NCBI RefSeq assembly: GCF_028128765.1
Contig: NZ_LBJG01000088.1
Location: 62,001-126,000, forward strand
DNA length: 64,000 bases
Direction: 5' to 3'
Source: Bradyrhizobium sp. CCBAU 51627
Lineage (GTDB): Bacteria; Pseudomonadota; Alphaproteobacteria; Rhizobiales; Xanthobacteraceae
This document shows positions 54,944 through 63,966 of this stretch, one piece after another. Both the position numbers and the translations under genes were made by a program. Below the pieces are notes generated by a model, which searched no databases, was not told the DNA's origin, and saw only the letters and a program-made list of their open reading frames with translations. Position 1 is the stretch's first letter; the number at the start of each line of letters is the position of its first letter.

Positions 54944-57900
54944 CTAGTGCTCCCCGGAGTCAGCCAAATCAGGCGCCATTGTAGGGGTTTCGCCCGCGCC
55001 GTCACGCCGGAACAACACGTAGAGCGCCGGCAGCACCAGCAATGTCAGCACCGTCGAGGAGATGATGCCGCCGATCACGACGGTGGCGAGCGGCCGCTGC
55101 ACCTCGGCGCCGGCGCCGGTGGCGAGCGCCATCGGCACGAAGCCAAGCGAGGCGACCAGCGCCGTCATCAGCACCGGTCGCAGCCGCGTCAGTGCGCCTT
55201 CGCGGGCGGCCTCCACAATGAGGAGTCCCTCGCTGCGCAGCCGCTCGATGAAGGCGATGATGACGAGACCATTGAGCACGGCGACGCCCGACAGCGCGAT
55301 GAAACCGACCCCGGCGCTGATCGACAGCGGAATGCCACGCAGCAGCAGCGCTGCGACGCCACCGGTCAGTGCCAGCGGCACGCCGGAGAACACCAGCGCC
55401 GCATCCGCTGCCGAGCCCATGCTCATGAACAGCAGTAGGAACACCAGTGCGAGCGCCACCGGCACGACGATCGTCAGCCGCTTGCTGGCGGAGACTAATT
55501 GCTCGAACTGGCCGCCCCAGCCGATCCAGTAGCCCGGCGGCAGCTTCACCTTCTCGGCGACGGCGGCTTGCGTCTCGGTCACGAAGGAACGCAGGTCGCG
55601 GCCGCGGACATTGGCCATCACGACCACGCGGCGCTTGCCATTCTCGCGGCTGATCTGGTTGGGGCCGGGTGCGATCTCGATTGCGGCAACAGAGGACAGG
55701 GGCACGTAGCGAAGCGCGGCGCCGGATGCACCGGACCAGGCGGTCCTGGTGACGGTCGTCGCATCTTCAGTCGGCGGCAACGGGATCGGCAGCGATTTGA
55801 TCGCATCAGGATTAGCCCGCAGGCTCTCGGGCAGGCGCACCACGATATCGAAGCGGCGGTCGCCCTCGAACAGCTTTCCGACCGGCTTGCCGCCGATCGC
55901 GATCTCGACGAGGTTCTGCACCTCGCTGAGGCTGAGGCCGTAGCGCGACAACGCCTGGCGGTCGAGCTTGACGGTGAGGATCGGCAGACCCGCGATCTGC
56001 TCGGTCTTCACGTCGGCCGCGCCCTCGATGCCGCGGACCACGCCGTTGACCTGCTGGGCGATGCCGGCGAGCACGTCGAGATCGTCGCCGAAGATCTTGA
56101 CGCCGACGTCACTGCGGATTCCGGCGATGAGCTCGTTGAAGCGCATCTGGATCGGCTGGGTCATGCCATAGGCGGTGCCGGGCAGGGTGTTGGCGGCGCG
56201 CTCGAGTTCGGCGACCACTTCGTCCTTCGGCTTGGCGGGATCCGGCCATTGGTCGCGCGGCTTCAGCGTGACATAGGTATCGGCGGCATTCGGCGGCATC
56301 GGATCGTTGGCGATCTCGGCGGTGCCGATCTTGGAGAAGATGGTCGCGACTTCAGGCACCTGCTTGACGGCCTGCTCCAGCCGAAGCTGCATGTCCACGC
56401 TCTGGGTCAGGCTGGTGCCGGGAATGCGGATGGTCTCGATGGTGATGTCGCCTTCGTCCAGGCTCGGGATGAACTCGCCGCCCATGCGCGTTGCGGCAAG
56501 AAGGCTGCCGGCGACGATCAGCACGGCACCGAGCGCAACGCTGCGGCGGTAGCAGATGGCGCGGTCGAGCAGCGGCACATAGACGCGCTTCGCGACACGC
56601 ATGAAGATGTTTTCGGTCTCCGAGACTTTTCCGGTGACGAAGATCGCCACCGCGGCCGGGACGAAGGTAATGGACAGCAGCGCCGCGCTCGCGAGCGCCA
56701 TCAGCACGGTCAGCGCCATCGGCGTGAACATCTTGCCCTCGGTCCCCGTCAGGGTCAGGACCGGCAGGTACACCACCGCGATGATGAGCGTGCCGAACAG
56801 GCTCGGCTTGATGACTTCGCTACTGCCGTCGCGGATGGTCTGGAGGCGTTCCTCCAGCCTCAACAGGCGGCCGCGTCGCTGCTGATCGGCCGCAAGCAGT
56901 CGCAGACAATTCTCGACGATGATGACCGCGCCGTCGACGATGATGCCGAAATCGATGGCACCTAAACTCATCAGATTGGCGCTGACTTTGCTCTCGACCA
57001 TACCCGTAATCGTGAACAGCATGGAGAGCGGAATGACGCTGGCCGTGATCAGCGCGGCGCGGATATTGCCGAGGATCAGAAACAGCACCGCGATCACCAG
57101 TGCGGCGCCTTCAACGAGGTTCTTCTCGACGGTCTTGATGGTCGCTTCCACCAGATGGGTGCGGTCGTAGACCGCGCGCGCGATCACGCCATCGGGCAAC
57201 GATTTCGCGATCTCGTCGAGTCTGGCGGCGACGCGCTGGGCGACGCTCCGGCTATTCTCGCCGATCAGCAGCATGGCGGTGCCGAGAACCGTCTCGTTGC
57301 CGTTGGCCGTCGCTGCGCCGGTGCGCAGATCGTGGCCTTCACTTACGTCGGCGACGTCGCGGATGCGGACCGGCACGCCGCTGCGCGAGCCGATCACGAT
57401 GTCCCTGATGTCGGCAATGTCAGCAACCTGCCCGGGGGCGCGGACGAGATATTGTTCGCCATTGCGCTCGATATAGCCGGCGCCGACATTGGCATTATTG
57501 GCGGCGAGCGCGGTCATGATGTCGCGGAAGCCAAGCTTATAGGCCATCAGCCGGCCGGGGATCGGCAGCACGTGGAATTGCCGCTCATAGCCGCCGATCG
57601 AGTTGACCTCGATCACGCCGGGGATGGTGCGCAGCTGCGGCTTGATGATCCAGTCCTGGATGGTGCGCAAATCCGTCGGCGTAAACTCGGTGCCGGCAGG
57701 CGATTTCGCGCCGGCCTTGGCCTCGACCGAATAGACGTAGATCTCGCCGAGCCCGGTCGAGATCGGCCCCATCGCGACCTCTGTGCCTGATGGCAACTGG
57801 TCCTTGGCCTGCTGGATGCGCTCGTTGACGAGCTGCCGCGCGAAGTAGATGTCGGTGCCGTCCTGGAACACGACGGTGACCTGGCTCAACCCATAACGCG

Positions 57901-58156
57901 AGATCGAGCGGGTGTAGTCGAGCCTCGGCAAGCCGCCCATCGCGGTCTCGATCGGGAAGGTGATGCGCTGCTCGGCTTCGAGCGGCGACAGGCCCGGGGC
58001 GCGCGTGTTGATCTGAACCTGCACGTTGGTGACATCGGGCACAGCATCGATCGGCAGGCGGGTGAAATTCCAGACGCCAAAAGCGCCGGCCGCGAGCGCC
58101 AGCAGCACCACCAGGCAGCGCTGGCGGACCGAGAAGGACAGAAGCGCGTCAATCAT
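54944..58156 (-). CDS. Heavy-metal RND efflux pump, CzcA-type
   Basis: This 1070-residue inner-membrane pump has the proton-relay motif DFGIIVDGAVIIVEN in helix 4, which marks the CzcA/CnrA/NccA group (zinc, cobalt, cadmium, nickel) rather than CusA (copper, silver). The pore-domain segments GEFIPSLDEGDI and VEIAIGGKPVGKLFEGDRRFDIVVRLP support this. The start ATG at 58156 overlaps the czcB-like stop by eight bases (ATGATTGA), indicating coupled translation. The exact metal is not certain. Confidence 0.93.
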   Translation of the reverse strand: MIDALLSFSVRQRCLVVLLALAAGAFGVWNFTRLPIDAVPDVTNVQVQINTRAPGLSPLEAEQRITFPIETAMGGLPRLDYTRSISRYGLSQVTVVFQDGTDIYFARQLVNERIQQAKDQLPSGTEVAMGPISTGLGEIYVYSVEAKAGAKSPAGTEFTPTDLRTIQDWIIKPQLRTIPGVIEVNSIGGYERQFHVLPIPGRLMAYKLGFRDIMTALAANNANVGAGYIERNGEQYLVRAPGQVADIADIRDIVIGSRSGVPVRIRDVADVSEGHDLRTGAATANGNETVLGTAMLLIGENSRSVAQRVAARLDEIAKSLPDGVIARAVYDRTHLVEATIKTVEKNLVEGAALVIAVLFLILGNIRAALITASVIPLSMLFTITGMVESKVSANLMSLGAIDFGIIVDGAVIIVENCLRLLAADQQRRGRLLRLEERLQTIRDGSSEVIKPSLFGTLIIAVVYLPVLTLTGTEGKMFTPMALTVLMALASAALLSITFVPAAVAIFVTGKVSETENIFMRVAKRVYVPLLDRAICYRRSVALGAVLIVAGSLLAATRMGGEFIPSLDEGDITIETIRIPGTSLTQSVDMQLRLEQAVKQVPEVATIFSKIGTAEIANDPMPPNAADTYVTLKPRDQWPDPAKPKDEVVAELERAANTLPGTAYGMTQPIQMRFNELIAGIRSDVGVKIFGDDLDVLAGIAQQVNGVVRGIEGAADVKTEQIAGLPILTVKLDRQALSRYGLSLSEVQNLVEIAIGGKPVGKLFEGDRRFDIVVRLPESLRANPDAIKSLPIPLPPTEDATTVTRTAWSGASGAALRYVPLSSVAAIEIAPGPNQISRENGKRRVVVMANVRGRDLRSFVTETQAAVAEKVKLPPGYWIGWGGQFEQLVSASKRLTIVVPVALALVFLLLFMSMGSAADAALVFSGVPLALTGGVAALLLRGIPLSISAGVGFIALSGVAVLNGLVIIAFIERLRSEGLLIVEAAREGALTRLRPVLMTALVASLGFVPMALATGAGAEVQRPLATVVIGGIISSTVLTLLVLPALYVLFRRDGAGETPTMAPDLADSGEH

Positions 58157-59126
58157 GATCGGCATCTCCCTTGCCCATCTCCGCCTTCACCACAAAACTG
58201 TTCTCCGCGACATAGCGCTCGCCGGCGGAGAGGCCGGCGCGAATCTCGACGAACCTCGGATCGGAGTCGCCAGGCTCGACCGGGCGTGCTTCGATCTTGT
58301 CGTTGTCCTCCCGCACGAACACGATGGTCTTGTTCTCCAGCGTCTGGATCGCGCTGCGGCGCACGGCAACCGCGACATTGCGAGCGGCGAGGACCAGCCG
58401 CGCGGTGACGAACAGGCCGGGACGCAGGCGTCCGTCGGGATTTGGCAGCACCACGCGGGCGAGGGCGGTCTGGGTCTCGCTGCTACCGATCGGCGCGATG
58501 TAGGAGATCGTGCCCCTGATCTCGCCGCGGCCGTCGTCGGGGTCGATCAGCACTTCATCATTCAGGCGGACACGCTTGAGGTCCTGCCGATAGATCGACA
58601 GGTCGACCCAGATGGTCGAGAGGTCGGCGACGACGAAGGCCGGCTTCTGCTCGGAGGCGTATTCGCCGAGCGAAATCTGCCGCTCGATAATGGTGCCTGG
58701 GATCGGCGCCTTCAGCTCGTAAACAGTCAGGCTTTGGTTGCTCTCGATGGCGGCGAGCAGATCGTCCTTGCCGACCTTGTCGCCAATGCGCTTCTGAATC
58801 GATTTTGCCACACCCGGGAAGCGCGGCGTCACCTGCACGACCGCCTCCTGGTTGGCGCGCAAGGTACCGTTGAAGGACAGCGTGTCGGTCAGCGTGGCGC
58901 TCTCGGCGGCCGCCAGCGTGACGCCGGCCGCAGCCAGCTTGACATCGGAGATGCGGATACGGTCGGCGCCGTGCTCGTCCTGCTCGACGTGGTCGTTTGA
59001 CTTCTCCGGCTTCTTTTTTTCCGCATATTCGTTCTGCGCGACCTTGGCTGGCGCGAGCAGGGAGTAGCCGTAAGCGCCGATCGCGGCGGCCAGGATGGCT
59101 AAGAGGATGGTTGACGATATCTTCAT
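58149..59126 (-). CDS. RND efflux periplasmic adaptor, CzcB-type
   Basis: This 325-residue membrane fusion protein has an N-terminal anchor (MKISSTILLAILAAAIGAYGYSLL), a charged linker, the barrel-sandwich hybrid (NGTLRANQEAVVQVTPRFPGVAKSIQKRIGDKVGKDDLLAAIESN) and the membrane-proximal domain (GETRYVAENSFVVKAEMGKGDADHD end). The short His-containing end (ADHD) and DHVEQDEHGADRIRI segment could help pass metal. It links the CzcA-like pump to the CzcC-like channel. Overlaps with both neighbours are four and eight bases. Confidence 0.9.
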   Translation of the reverse strand: MKISSTILLAILAAAIGAYGYSLLAPAKVAQNEYAEKKKPEKSNDHVEQDEHGADRIRISDVKLAAAGVTLAAAESATLTDTLSFNGTLRANQEAVVQVTPRFPGVAKSIQKRIGDKVGKDDLLAAIESNQSLTVYELKAPIPGTIIERQISLGEYASEQKPAFVVADLSTIWVDLSIYRQDLKRVRLNDEVLIDPDDGRGEIRGTISYIAPIGSSETQTALARVVLPNPDGRLRPGLFVTARLVLAARNVAVAVRRSAIQTLENKTIVFVREDNDKIEARPVEPGDSDPRFVEIRAGLSAGERYVAENSFVVKAEMGKGDADHD

Positions 59127-60397
59127 CGCGCGCTCTCCCGCGCCAGCGCAAAGGGATTGCCGACGAGGCCCTCGATGGTGGCGACGCCGACGTGGAAGTT
59201 TTGCAGCGCTTCCTGCTCGCGCAGTCGCGCCTGCGTCACGCTCGCCTGGGCGTCGAGCACTTCGAGCAGGGTGAAGCGGCCCAGACCGTAGCCTTGCGCG
59301 ATTGCGTCGGATGCTTCGGCCGCCTTGGGGATCGCGGTCTCGCGCAGCACGGCGAGCTCGCGCAGCGAGCCCTGCAGCGAGTCGTAGGCGCGGCCGGCGA
59401 CCACGACCAGCGTGTTGCGGTTGGCGTCGCGCTCGGCGCGGGTCTTGGCGAGGCTTTCCTGCGCCGAGAGGATGTTGCCCTGGTTCTGGTCGAACACGGG
59501 GATCGGCACCGAGACAGTGAGGCGCACCGCGTCGTCATTGGTCTCATTGAAATGGCGCCAGCCGGCCGCTATCCGCACGTCGGGATAAGGCTTGAGCCGT
59601 GCCATCAGCAGCTCAGCGTTCCGCTGCGCATAGACCGCAGTCCAGCGCACCAGTTGCGGATTGGCATCGATGGCGGCGACCACCGACTGGAATGTCGGCG
59701 GCCGTCCGGTGGTGTCGAGCCGGCCGGACACTTCGCCGAATTTCGCGGCGGGATCGCCCATCAGCACCGCAAGCTCGCGCCGCGCGCTCGCCAGCGTCGC
59801 CTTGAACCGTTCGCGGTCGGCTTTGACCAGGGCGGAGGCGACCTCGGCGCGGCCAGTTTCGGCGGGCGAGGAGGCCCCGGCCTCGACGCGGCGGCGGAGT
59901 AGCGGCGTCAGCTTGTCGATCGCCGCGATCTGCTCGTCGAGGATCTGGATGCGCCGCTGCGCGCCCAGCACGCCAAGGAAGGCGATTGCGGTCTCCGACA
60001 GCACTTCCAGCCTGATCGCCTTGCGCTGGATGGCCGCGACCTCGATGCCGGCCGCTCCGGCCGCAATTCGCGCCTCGCGCTTGCCGAACAGCTCGAACGC
60101 CTGGCTGATCTGGAGGGTGGTCTCGGCCGATTTGGTGCCGCGATAGATGCCTGAGCCGAACGAATTGTCCTGCTCATAGGACAGTTCCGGATTGAGAAGG
60201 GCGCCTGCCTGAATACGCTGCCCCGTGGCGATGCCGACATCGCGCTCCGCCGCGGTCAGGCGCGGGCTCGCGGCCAGCGCGCGCGAGAGTGCCGCGCGCA
60301 TCGTCAGGGTCTGGGCGTGGGCGTGCTGTGTCAGCCCGGGGCTGACGATAACAGCCGTCGCGCATAAAACGCGCGCGGCAGTCCATCTGCAAGACAT
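59123..60397 (-). CDS. Outer-membrane efflux channel, CzcC-type (TolC family)
   Basis: This 424-residue TolC-family protein has a signal peptide (VLCATAVIVSPGLTQHAHAQ), two repeats of the long helical hairpin (TLRMRAALSRALAASPRLTAAE and RNAELLMARLKPYPDVRIAAGWRHF), and the coiled-coil segments typical of trimeric exit channels. It would complete the Czc-type efflux complex across the outer membrane. Its ATG overlap with the next gene is four bases. Confidence 0.9.
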   Translation of the reverse strand: MSCRWTAARVLCATAVIVSPGLTQHAHAQTLTMRAALSRALAASPRLTAAERDVGIATGQRIQAGALLNPELSYEQDNSFGSGIYRGTKSAETTLQISQAFELFGKREARIAAGAAGIEVAAIQRKAIRLEVLSETAIAFLGVLGAQRRIQILDEQIAAIDKLTPLLRRRVEAGASSPAETGRAEVASALVKADRERFKATLASARRELAVLMGDPAAKFGEVSGRLDTTGRPPTFQSVVAAIDANPQLVRWTAVYAQRNAELLMARLKPYPDVRIAAGWRHFNETNDDAVRLTVSVPIPVFDQNQGNILSAQESLAKTRAERDANRNTLVVVAGRAYDSLQGSLRELAVLRETAIPKAAEASDAIAQGYGLGRFTLLEVLDAQASVTQARLREQEALQNFHVGVATIEGLVGNPFALARESAR

Positions 60398-60453
60398 GAA
60401 GGTGACCTGTGCACAAGAGCATGGTGGGCGCGCACGGCGCCCGGCTGATCAGT

Positions 60454-60819
60454 TCAGGTCAGGGATTTGGGGGGCGGGGAGTCGGTATCGGGTGCAATGC
60501 CGATCAGCGCCGGCGCGCGCTGCGGGACCGATGCGGTAACGATGTCGGCCGCGATTTCGGATTGCACCGACTGCATGACGGCGATCGAGAAGCAGCCGTG
60601 GCAATGATGGCCGCCCAGCGCTTTGTGATCGCCATGGCTGTGAAGCCTGTTGTCGAGGATGGATGCGATCTCCGACCCGCCCGCGGGGCTGGTGACATCG
60701 ATGTCGTGCGCGCCATGGAGCACACCGGACAGCAGATACATGGTCGCTACCAGCACAGCCACAAATCCGCGCCAGTTGCGCGGGAAGTGAAAGCTGTCGA
60801 GGTGGCGGATCGCGGGCAC
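60454..60819 (-). CDS. Small His-rich membrane protein at the head of the metal-efflux operon, 121 aa
   Basis: The protein has a membrane helix (FVAVLVATMYLLSGVLHGAHDID) and then a His/Cys-rich segment (HSHGDHKALGGHHCHGC) that looks fit to bind zinc or nickel. It lies 56 bases before the czcC-like gene on the same strand and is probably the first gene of the operon. The domain is not one I recognise; a periplasmic metal sensor or chaperone is plausible. The start at 60819 gives the only basic N-terminus. Confidence 0.75.
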   Translation of the reverse strand: MPAIRHLDSFHFPRNWRGFVAVLVATMYLLSGVLHGAHDIDVTSPAGGSEIASILDNRLHSHGDHKALGGHHCHGCFSIAVMQSVQSEIAADIVTASVPQRAPALIGIAPDTDSPPPKSLT

Positions 60820-60923
60820 TGTTGCGCTCGGGTTGCTGATCCGCTTCGGGTAGCATGGCGGCCGGAACAGTGTCGACCCGCAACATTGTTACGTGTGGGG
60901 AACTCGATGTCGCACGCATACGA

Positions 60924-60962
60924 AAGGGCCCCAGCTCGGGGCTGACCGGCTGAGGCCCTTTG
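60924..60962. other. Hairpin in divergent region
   Basis: AAAGGGCC and GGCCCTTT form an eight-base outer stem around a nested CCAGC/GCTG pair. It could end a short transcript or be part of a leader. A 12-codon frame starting near 60907 overlaps it, but this is not strong evidence for an attenuator. Confidence 0.35.
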
Positions 60963-61039
60963 TGCTCACAATCTTCATCCTCGGGACTTGAACAGACAAT
61001 TCGCACCCCGCCGGTTCGTTCCCGCCCGTTACCGAAATA

Positions 61040-61064
61040 GGAACATTCCCCTGTCGCCCTCATT
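61040..61064 (+). promoter_or_regulatory. Candidate EcfG-type (general stress response) promoter
   Basis: GGAAC, then 16 bases, then CATT resembles the alphaproteobacterial EcfG consensus GGAAC-N16-17-CGTT with one mismatch in the -10 box. The expected start would be about 61070, ahead of the GAGGAGG ribosome site of the microprotein gene. Confidence 0.4.
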
Positions 61065-61096
61065 AGCGCCCCGGAGCCTTTGAGGAGGATGGGACT

Positions 61097-61171
61097 ATGG
61101 ACGGATTGATCTATCTGATCGGCCTGATCGTCGTGATCATGGCGATCTTGTCGTTCTTCGGCCTGCGCTAG
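61097..61171 (+). CDS. 24-aa membrane microprotein
   Basis: A 24-codon gene starts at ATG 61097, six bases after a strong GAGGAGGAT ribosome site, and stops at TAG 61171. The product begins MDGLIYLIGL, ends FFGLR and is one hydrophobic helix with an Asp near the outer end and an Arg at the inner end. It would span the inner membrane. It is too short for standard gene finders. It lies 11 bases before the next gene, so the two are likely cotranscribed, and a possible stress-type promoter lies upstream. The function is unknown. Confidence 0.7.
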   Translation: MDGLIYLIGLIVVIMAILSFFGLR

Positions 61172-61182
61172 AGAGAAAAGCA

Positions 61183-62076
61183 ATGGCCGTTGAAACGCTC
61201 GTGCAGGACAATTTGATGGAAGGCGGCCTTGTCACCGCCGAGGAGCGACGGAGCATCCAGTGGAGCTCCGTCATCGCCGGCGCTTTAGCGGCCGGCGCAA
61301 TGTCGTTCATCCTGGTCGGGTTCGGCGTGGCCATCGGCCTTGGCGTCAGTTCGGCCTCGCCGACCTGGCGCGATGCATCGGCCGCGCTGGCGCTGCTGTC
61401 GGGGCTGTATCTGATCATCCAGGCGATCATCAGCTTCGGCTTCGGAGGCTACATCGCCGGCCGGACCGCGCGGCCGGCGCCGGCGCTGGCCACGATCGAG
61501 GACGATGGCGAGCGGCGCGACGGGCTGCACGGGCTGACGTCCTGGGCCTTGGCCGCGTTGATCGGTGCCGCGCTGCTGGCGATTATCGGCGCTGCCGCGG
61601 TCGAGCGCTCGCCGATGCGCAGCGGCGCCGGGAACACCACAGCCGCCGAGCCGCTCTTGAGCTTCGAGCTCGACAAGCTGTTCCGCGCGCCACGGCGACC
61701 GCCCAACACCGACATGCGGGAAGCTCGTGCCGAAGCCGGGCGCATCCTGATGACATCATCGAGCCACAGCGGCGTCAGCGTCGACGATCGCAACTATCTC
61801 GTGCAGCAGGTCGCTGCCCTCACGGGGTTAGGTGCGCCCGATGCCGAACGGCGCGTCGATGCGTCGATCGCCGACGCCCATACGGCGATCAACAGGGCCC
61901 GGCGCAATTCTGTGATCGTCGCCTTCTCGGTCGCGGCAGCGGCCTTGATCGGTGCCGCAGTGGCCTGGGCTGCGGCTGTGGCCGGCGGCCGGCACCGTGA
62001 CGGCGAGCCGCTGCCGAACTGGATGGCGAGCTCCAACCGCTTCCATCGCGGCCGGCGCGCGATGCCGGTACCGTAA
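61183..62076 (+). CDS. Membrane protein of unknown function, 297 aa
   Basis: The protein has membrane segments near residues 27-55, 65-90, 115-138 and 240-268, and two polar regions between them. The central part (residues about 150-235) is rich in Ser, Arg and Asp and has no recognised motif. An N-terminal RRSIQWSSVIAGALAAGAMSF segment is similar to stress-linked alphaproteobacterial membrane proteins I cannot name with certainty. It follows the 24-codon microprotein gene closely. A role in stress or envelope is only inferred. Confidence 0.7.
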   Translation: MAVETLVQDNLMEGGLVTAEERRSIQWSSVIAGALAAGAMSFILVGFGVAIGLGVSSASPTWRDASAALALLSGLYLIIQAIISFGFGGYIAGRTARPAPALATIEDDGERRDGLHGLTSWALAALIGAALLAIIGAAAVERSPMRSGAGNTTAAEPLLSFELDKLFRAPRRPPNTDMREARAEAGRILMTSSSHSGVSVDDRNYLVQQVAALTGLGAPDAERRVDASIADAHTAINRARRNSVIVAFSVAAAALIGAAVAWAAAVAGGRHRDGEPLPNWMASSNRFHRGRRAMPVP

Positions 62077-62088
62077 GAGAAGGCTGGC

Positions 62089-63336
62089 TTACGCCTTCTC
62101 TTCCCAGATCATCGCGAGATGCACGATGGTCTGCACGGCCTTCTCCATGTCCTGCCGGCTCACCCATTCGAGCCGCGAGTGAAACGCGTGCTCGCCGGCG
62201 AAGATGTTCGGGCAGGGCAGGCCCATGAAGGAGAGCCGCGAGCCGTCGGTGCCACCACGGATCGCGGTGCGCATCGGGCGCAGCCCCGCACGGCGGATCG
62301 CCTCGATGGCGTATTCAAGGATGTGCGGGTGGCGGTCGATCACCTGCTTCATGTTGCGGTACTGCTCGCGGACCTCGAACTTGTAGGTCGAGCGCGGGTA
62401 CTCCTTCATCACGTCCTTGACGATGGTCTCGAGCAGGACCTCCTTCTCCTTCAGCCCTTCCTCGGTGAAGTCGCGCACGATGAAGGAGAGGGTCGCCTGT
62501 TCCAGCGCGCCCTCGATTCCGACGGGATGCAGAAAACCCTGCTTGCCTGAGGTCGTCTCGGGCGAGCAGCCTTCCTTCGGGAGGCGCTCGACAATGGCGG
62601 CCGCGATCTTGATCGCGTGCTCCATCTTGCCCTTGGCATAGCCGGGATGGGCGCTGACGCCGGCGATGGTGACGGTGGCGCCGTCAGCCGAGAAGGTCTC
62701 GTCCTCTACGCTTCCCGCGGTCTCGCCGTCCATGGTGTAGCCGAAATCGGCGCCCAGCTTCTTGATGTCGACATTGTCGACGCCGCGGCCGATCTCCTCG
62801 TCCGGCGTGAACAGGATCTTGATGGTGCCGTGCTTCACATCGGGGTTGTTGATGAAGAAATGTGCGGCATCCATGATCTCGGCGACGCCGGCCTTGTTAT
62901 CGGCCCCGAGAAGCGTGGTGCCGTCGGTGGTGATGATATCGTTGCCGATCTGGTGCTTCAGCGCGGGATGCTCGGCGAAGCGGATCACCTGGCTCGGATC
63001 GGCCGGCAGGGTGATATCGCCGCCGCGATAGTTCTCCACGACCTGCGGCTTCACATCCTTGCCGGTGACGTCGGGCGAGGTGTCCATGTGCGAGCAGAAG
63101 CAGATCGCCGGCACTTTCTTGGGCGTGTTGGACGGGATCGTCGCATAGACATAGCCGTAATCGTCCAGATGGGCATCCGCGACGCCGATGGCTTTCAGCT
63201 CGCTGACGAGCACGCGGCCGAGATCCTTCTGCTTCTCGGTCGATGGCGAGGCCGGCGAATTCGGATCGGATTGGGTGTCGATGGTGACGTAGCGCAGGAA
63301 GCGTTCGGTCACGGTATGCGCGAAGGTCAGGGACAT
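62089..63336 (-). CDS. pepT: Peptidase T (tripeptidase)
   Basis: This 415-residue M20 zinc aminopeptidase cuts the N-terminal residue from tripeptides. The first metal motif CSHMDTSPD, then LGADNKAGVAEIM, the catalytic Glu in FTPDEEIGRGVDN, the YTMDGETAG segment, and the late IRGGTDGSRLSFMGLPCPNIFAGEHAFHSRLEW all match PepT. Full length is present. The gene stands alone, convergent with the membrane protein gene, and next to hupB. It is cytoplasmic and zinc-dependent. Confidence 0.95.
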   Translation of the reverse strand: MSLTFAHTVTERFLRYVTIDTQSDPNSPASPSTEKQKDLGRVLVSELKAIGVADAHLDDYGYVYATIPSNTPKKVPAICFCSHMDTSPDVTGKDVKPQVVENYRGGDITLPADPSQVIRFAEHPALKHQIGNDIITTDGTTLLGADNKAGVAEIMDAAHFFINNPDVKHGTIKILFTPDEEIGRGVDNVDIKKLGADFGYTMDGETAGSVEDETFSADGATVTIAGVSAHPGYAKGKMEHAIKIAAAIVERLPKEGCSPETTSGKQGFLHPVGIEGALEQATLSFIVRDFTEEGLKEKEVLLETIVKDVMKEYPRSTYKFEVREQYRNMKQVIDRHPHILEYAIEAIRRAGLRPMRTAIRGGTDGSRLSFMGLPCPNIFAGEHAFHSRLEWVSRQDMEKAVQTIVHLAMIWEEKA

Positions 63337-63429
63337 TTCTGGTCAAACCGCCGGGTCTTTGGGGGAGGCGAGAGTTATATCAGAAAAGCGGGCCACGTTG
63401 CGGCGGGGGCCAGCGCGGATCAGGCTTAA

Positions 63430-63470
63430 TGAAGCGTAAGTGCTCAGATGTGAAGCGTAAGTGCTCAGAT
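63430..63470. repeat. Tandem 21-base duplication at the 3' end of hupB
   Basis: TGAAGCGTAAGTGCTCAGAT occurs at 63430-63449 and again at 63451-63470, 21 bases apart. The second copy covers the HU stop codon; the first lies just after it. This is a local duplication of the gene end. Confidence 0.85.
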
Positions 63471-63779
63471 CGCCTCTTTCAGCTCCTTGACCGGGCGGAA
63501 CGCGACCTTCTTGCTGGCCTTGATGTGGATGGCTTCGCCTGTGGCGGGATTGCGGCCGGTGCGGGCGGCGCGCTTGCGGACCTGGAGGATGCCGAGGCCG
63601 ACGATGCGGACGCGGTCACCCTTCTTGAGGTGCTTGGCGATCAAATCGACCATGTCGGTCAGGACGGCCTCGGCCTGCTTCTTCGAGAGGTCCTGGCTTT
63701 CCGCAATGTCGGCCGCCAGGTGCTTGAGCGTGATCGTGGCTGAAGCAGCTGCCTTCTTCCCCGAATCCTTCTTCGCCAT
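63465..63779 (-). CDS. hupB: DNA-binding protein HU
   Basis: This 104-residue HU-family protein has a slightly extended N-terminus (MAKKDSGKKAAASATITLKHLAADIAESQDLSKKQAEAVLTDMVDLIAKHLKKGDRVRIVGLGILQVRKRAARTGRNPATGEAI, with the DNA-binding arm RKRAARTGRNPATGE) and the normal end. HU bends DNA and organises the nucleoid. The ATG at 63779 starts the family motif. The stop codon lies in a tandem duplication. It is near the lon-clp region, as in many alphaproteobacteria. Confidence 0.95.
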   Translation of the reverse strand: MAKKDSGKKAAASATITLKHLAADIAESQDLSKKQAEAVLTDMVDLIAKHLKKGDRVRIVGLGILQVRKRAARTGRNPATGEAIHIKASKKVAFRPVKELKEAI

Positions 63780-63966
63780 GTCTGGCCTCCTCGATGCAGG
63801 GGAAACCCAAGTAAAAGCATGGGGTTCCCGCCAAGTCGTTGCAGACGTAGACGATTCGGGGCCGGGCTGACTATGCCGCGAGTTCCCGCCGGATGCCGGA
63901 GATCGCCGGCCAGTCGCCAAAGGCGTCGAAATTTCGGGGCTAAGGCTATGGAGGGATTGCCAAAAA
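63780..63966. other. Intergenic region between hupB and tRNA
   Basis: This 187-base gap holds the hupB promoter region and the 3' flank of the tRNA. I see no gene. A GCCGGAGATCGCCGGC palindrome near 63894-63909 is the only stable-looking structure. Confidence 0.4.

Larger units (their letters stand above)
60820..61096. other. Divergent promoter region, metal operon and microprotein operon
   Basis: This 277-base gap separates the minus-strand metal operon from the plus-strand microprotein gene. It contains the hairpin at 60924-60962, GGAAC-N16-CATT at 61040-61064, and a strong GAGGAGG ribosome site before the microprotein. I see no obvious metal-regulator operator. Confidence 0.5.

Noticed and set aside
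60907..60945. A 12-codon frame overlapping a hairpin, like an attenuation leader
   Set aside because: The codons show no run of one amino acid, the adjacent gene is not biosynthetic, and the candidate promoter for the downstream gene lies after it.
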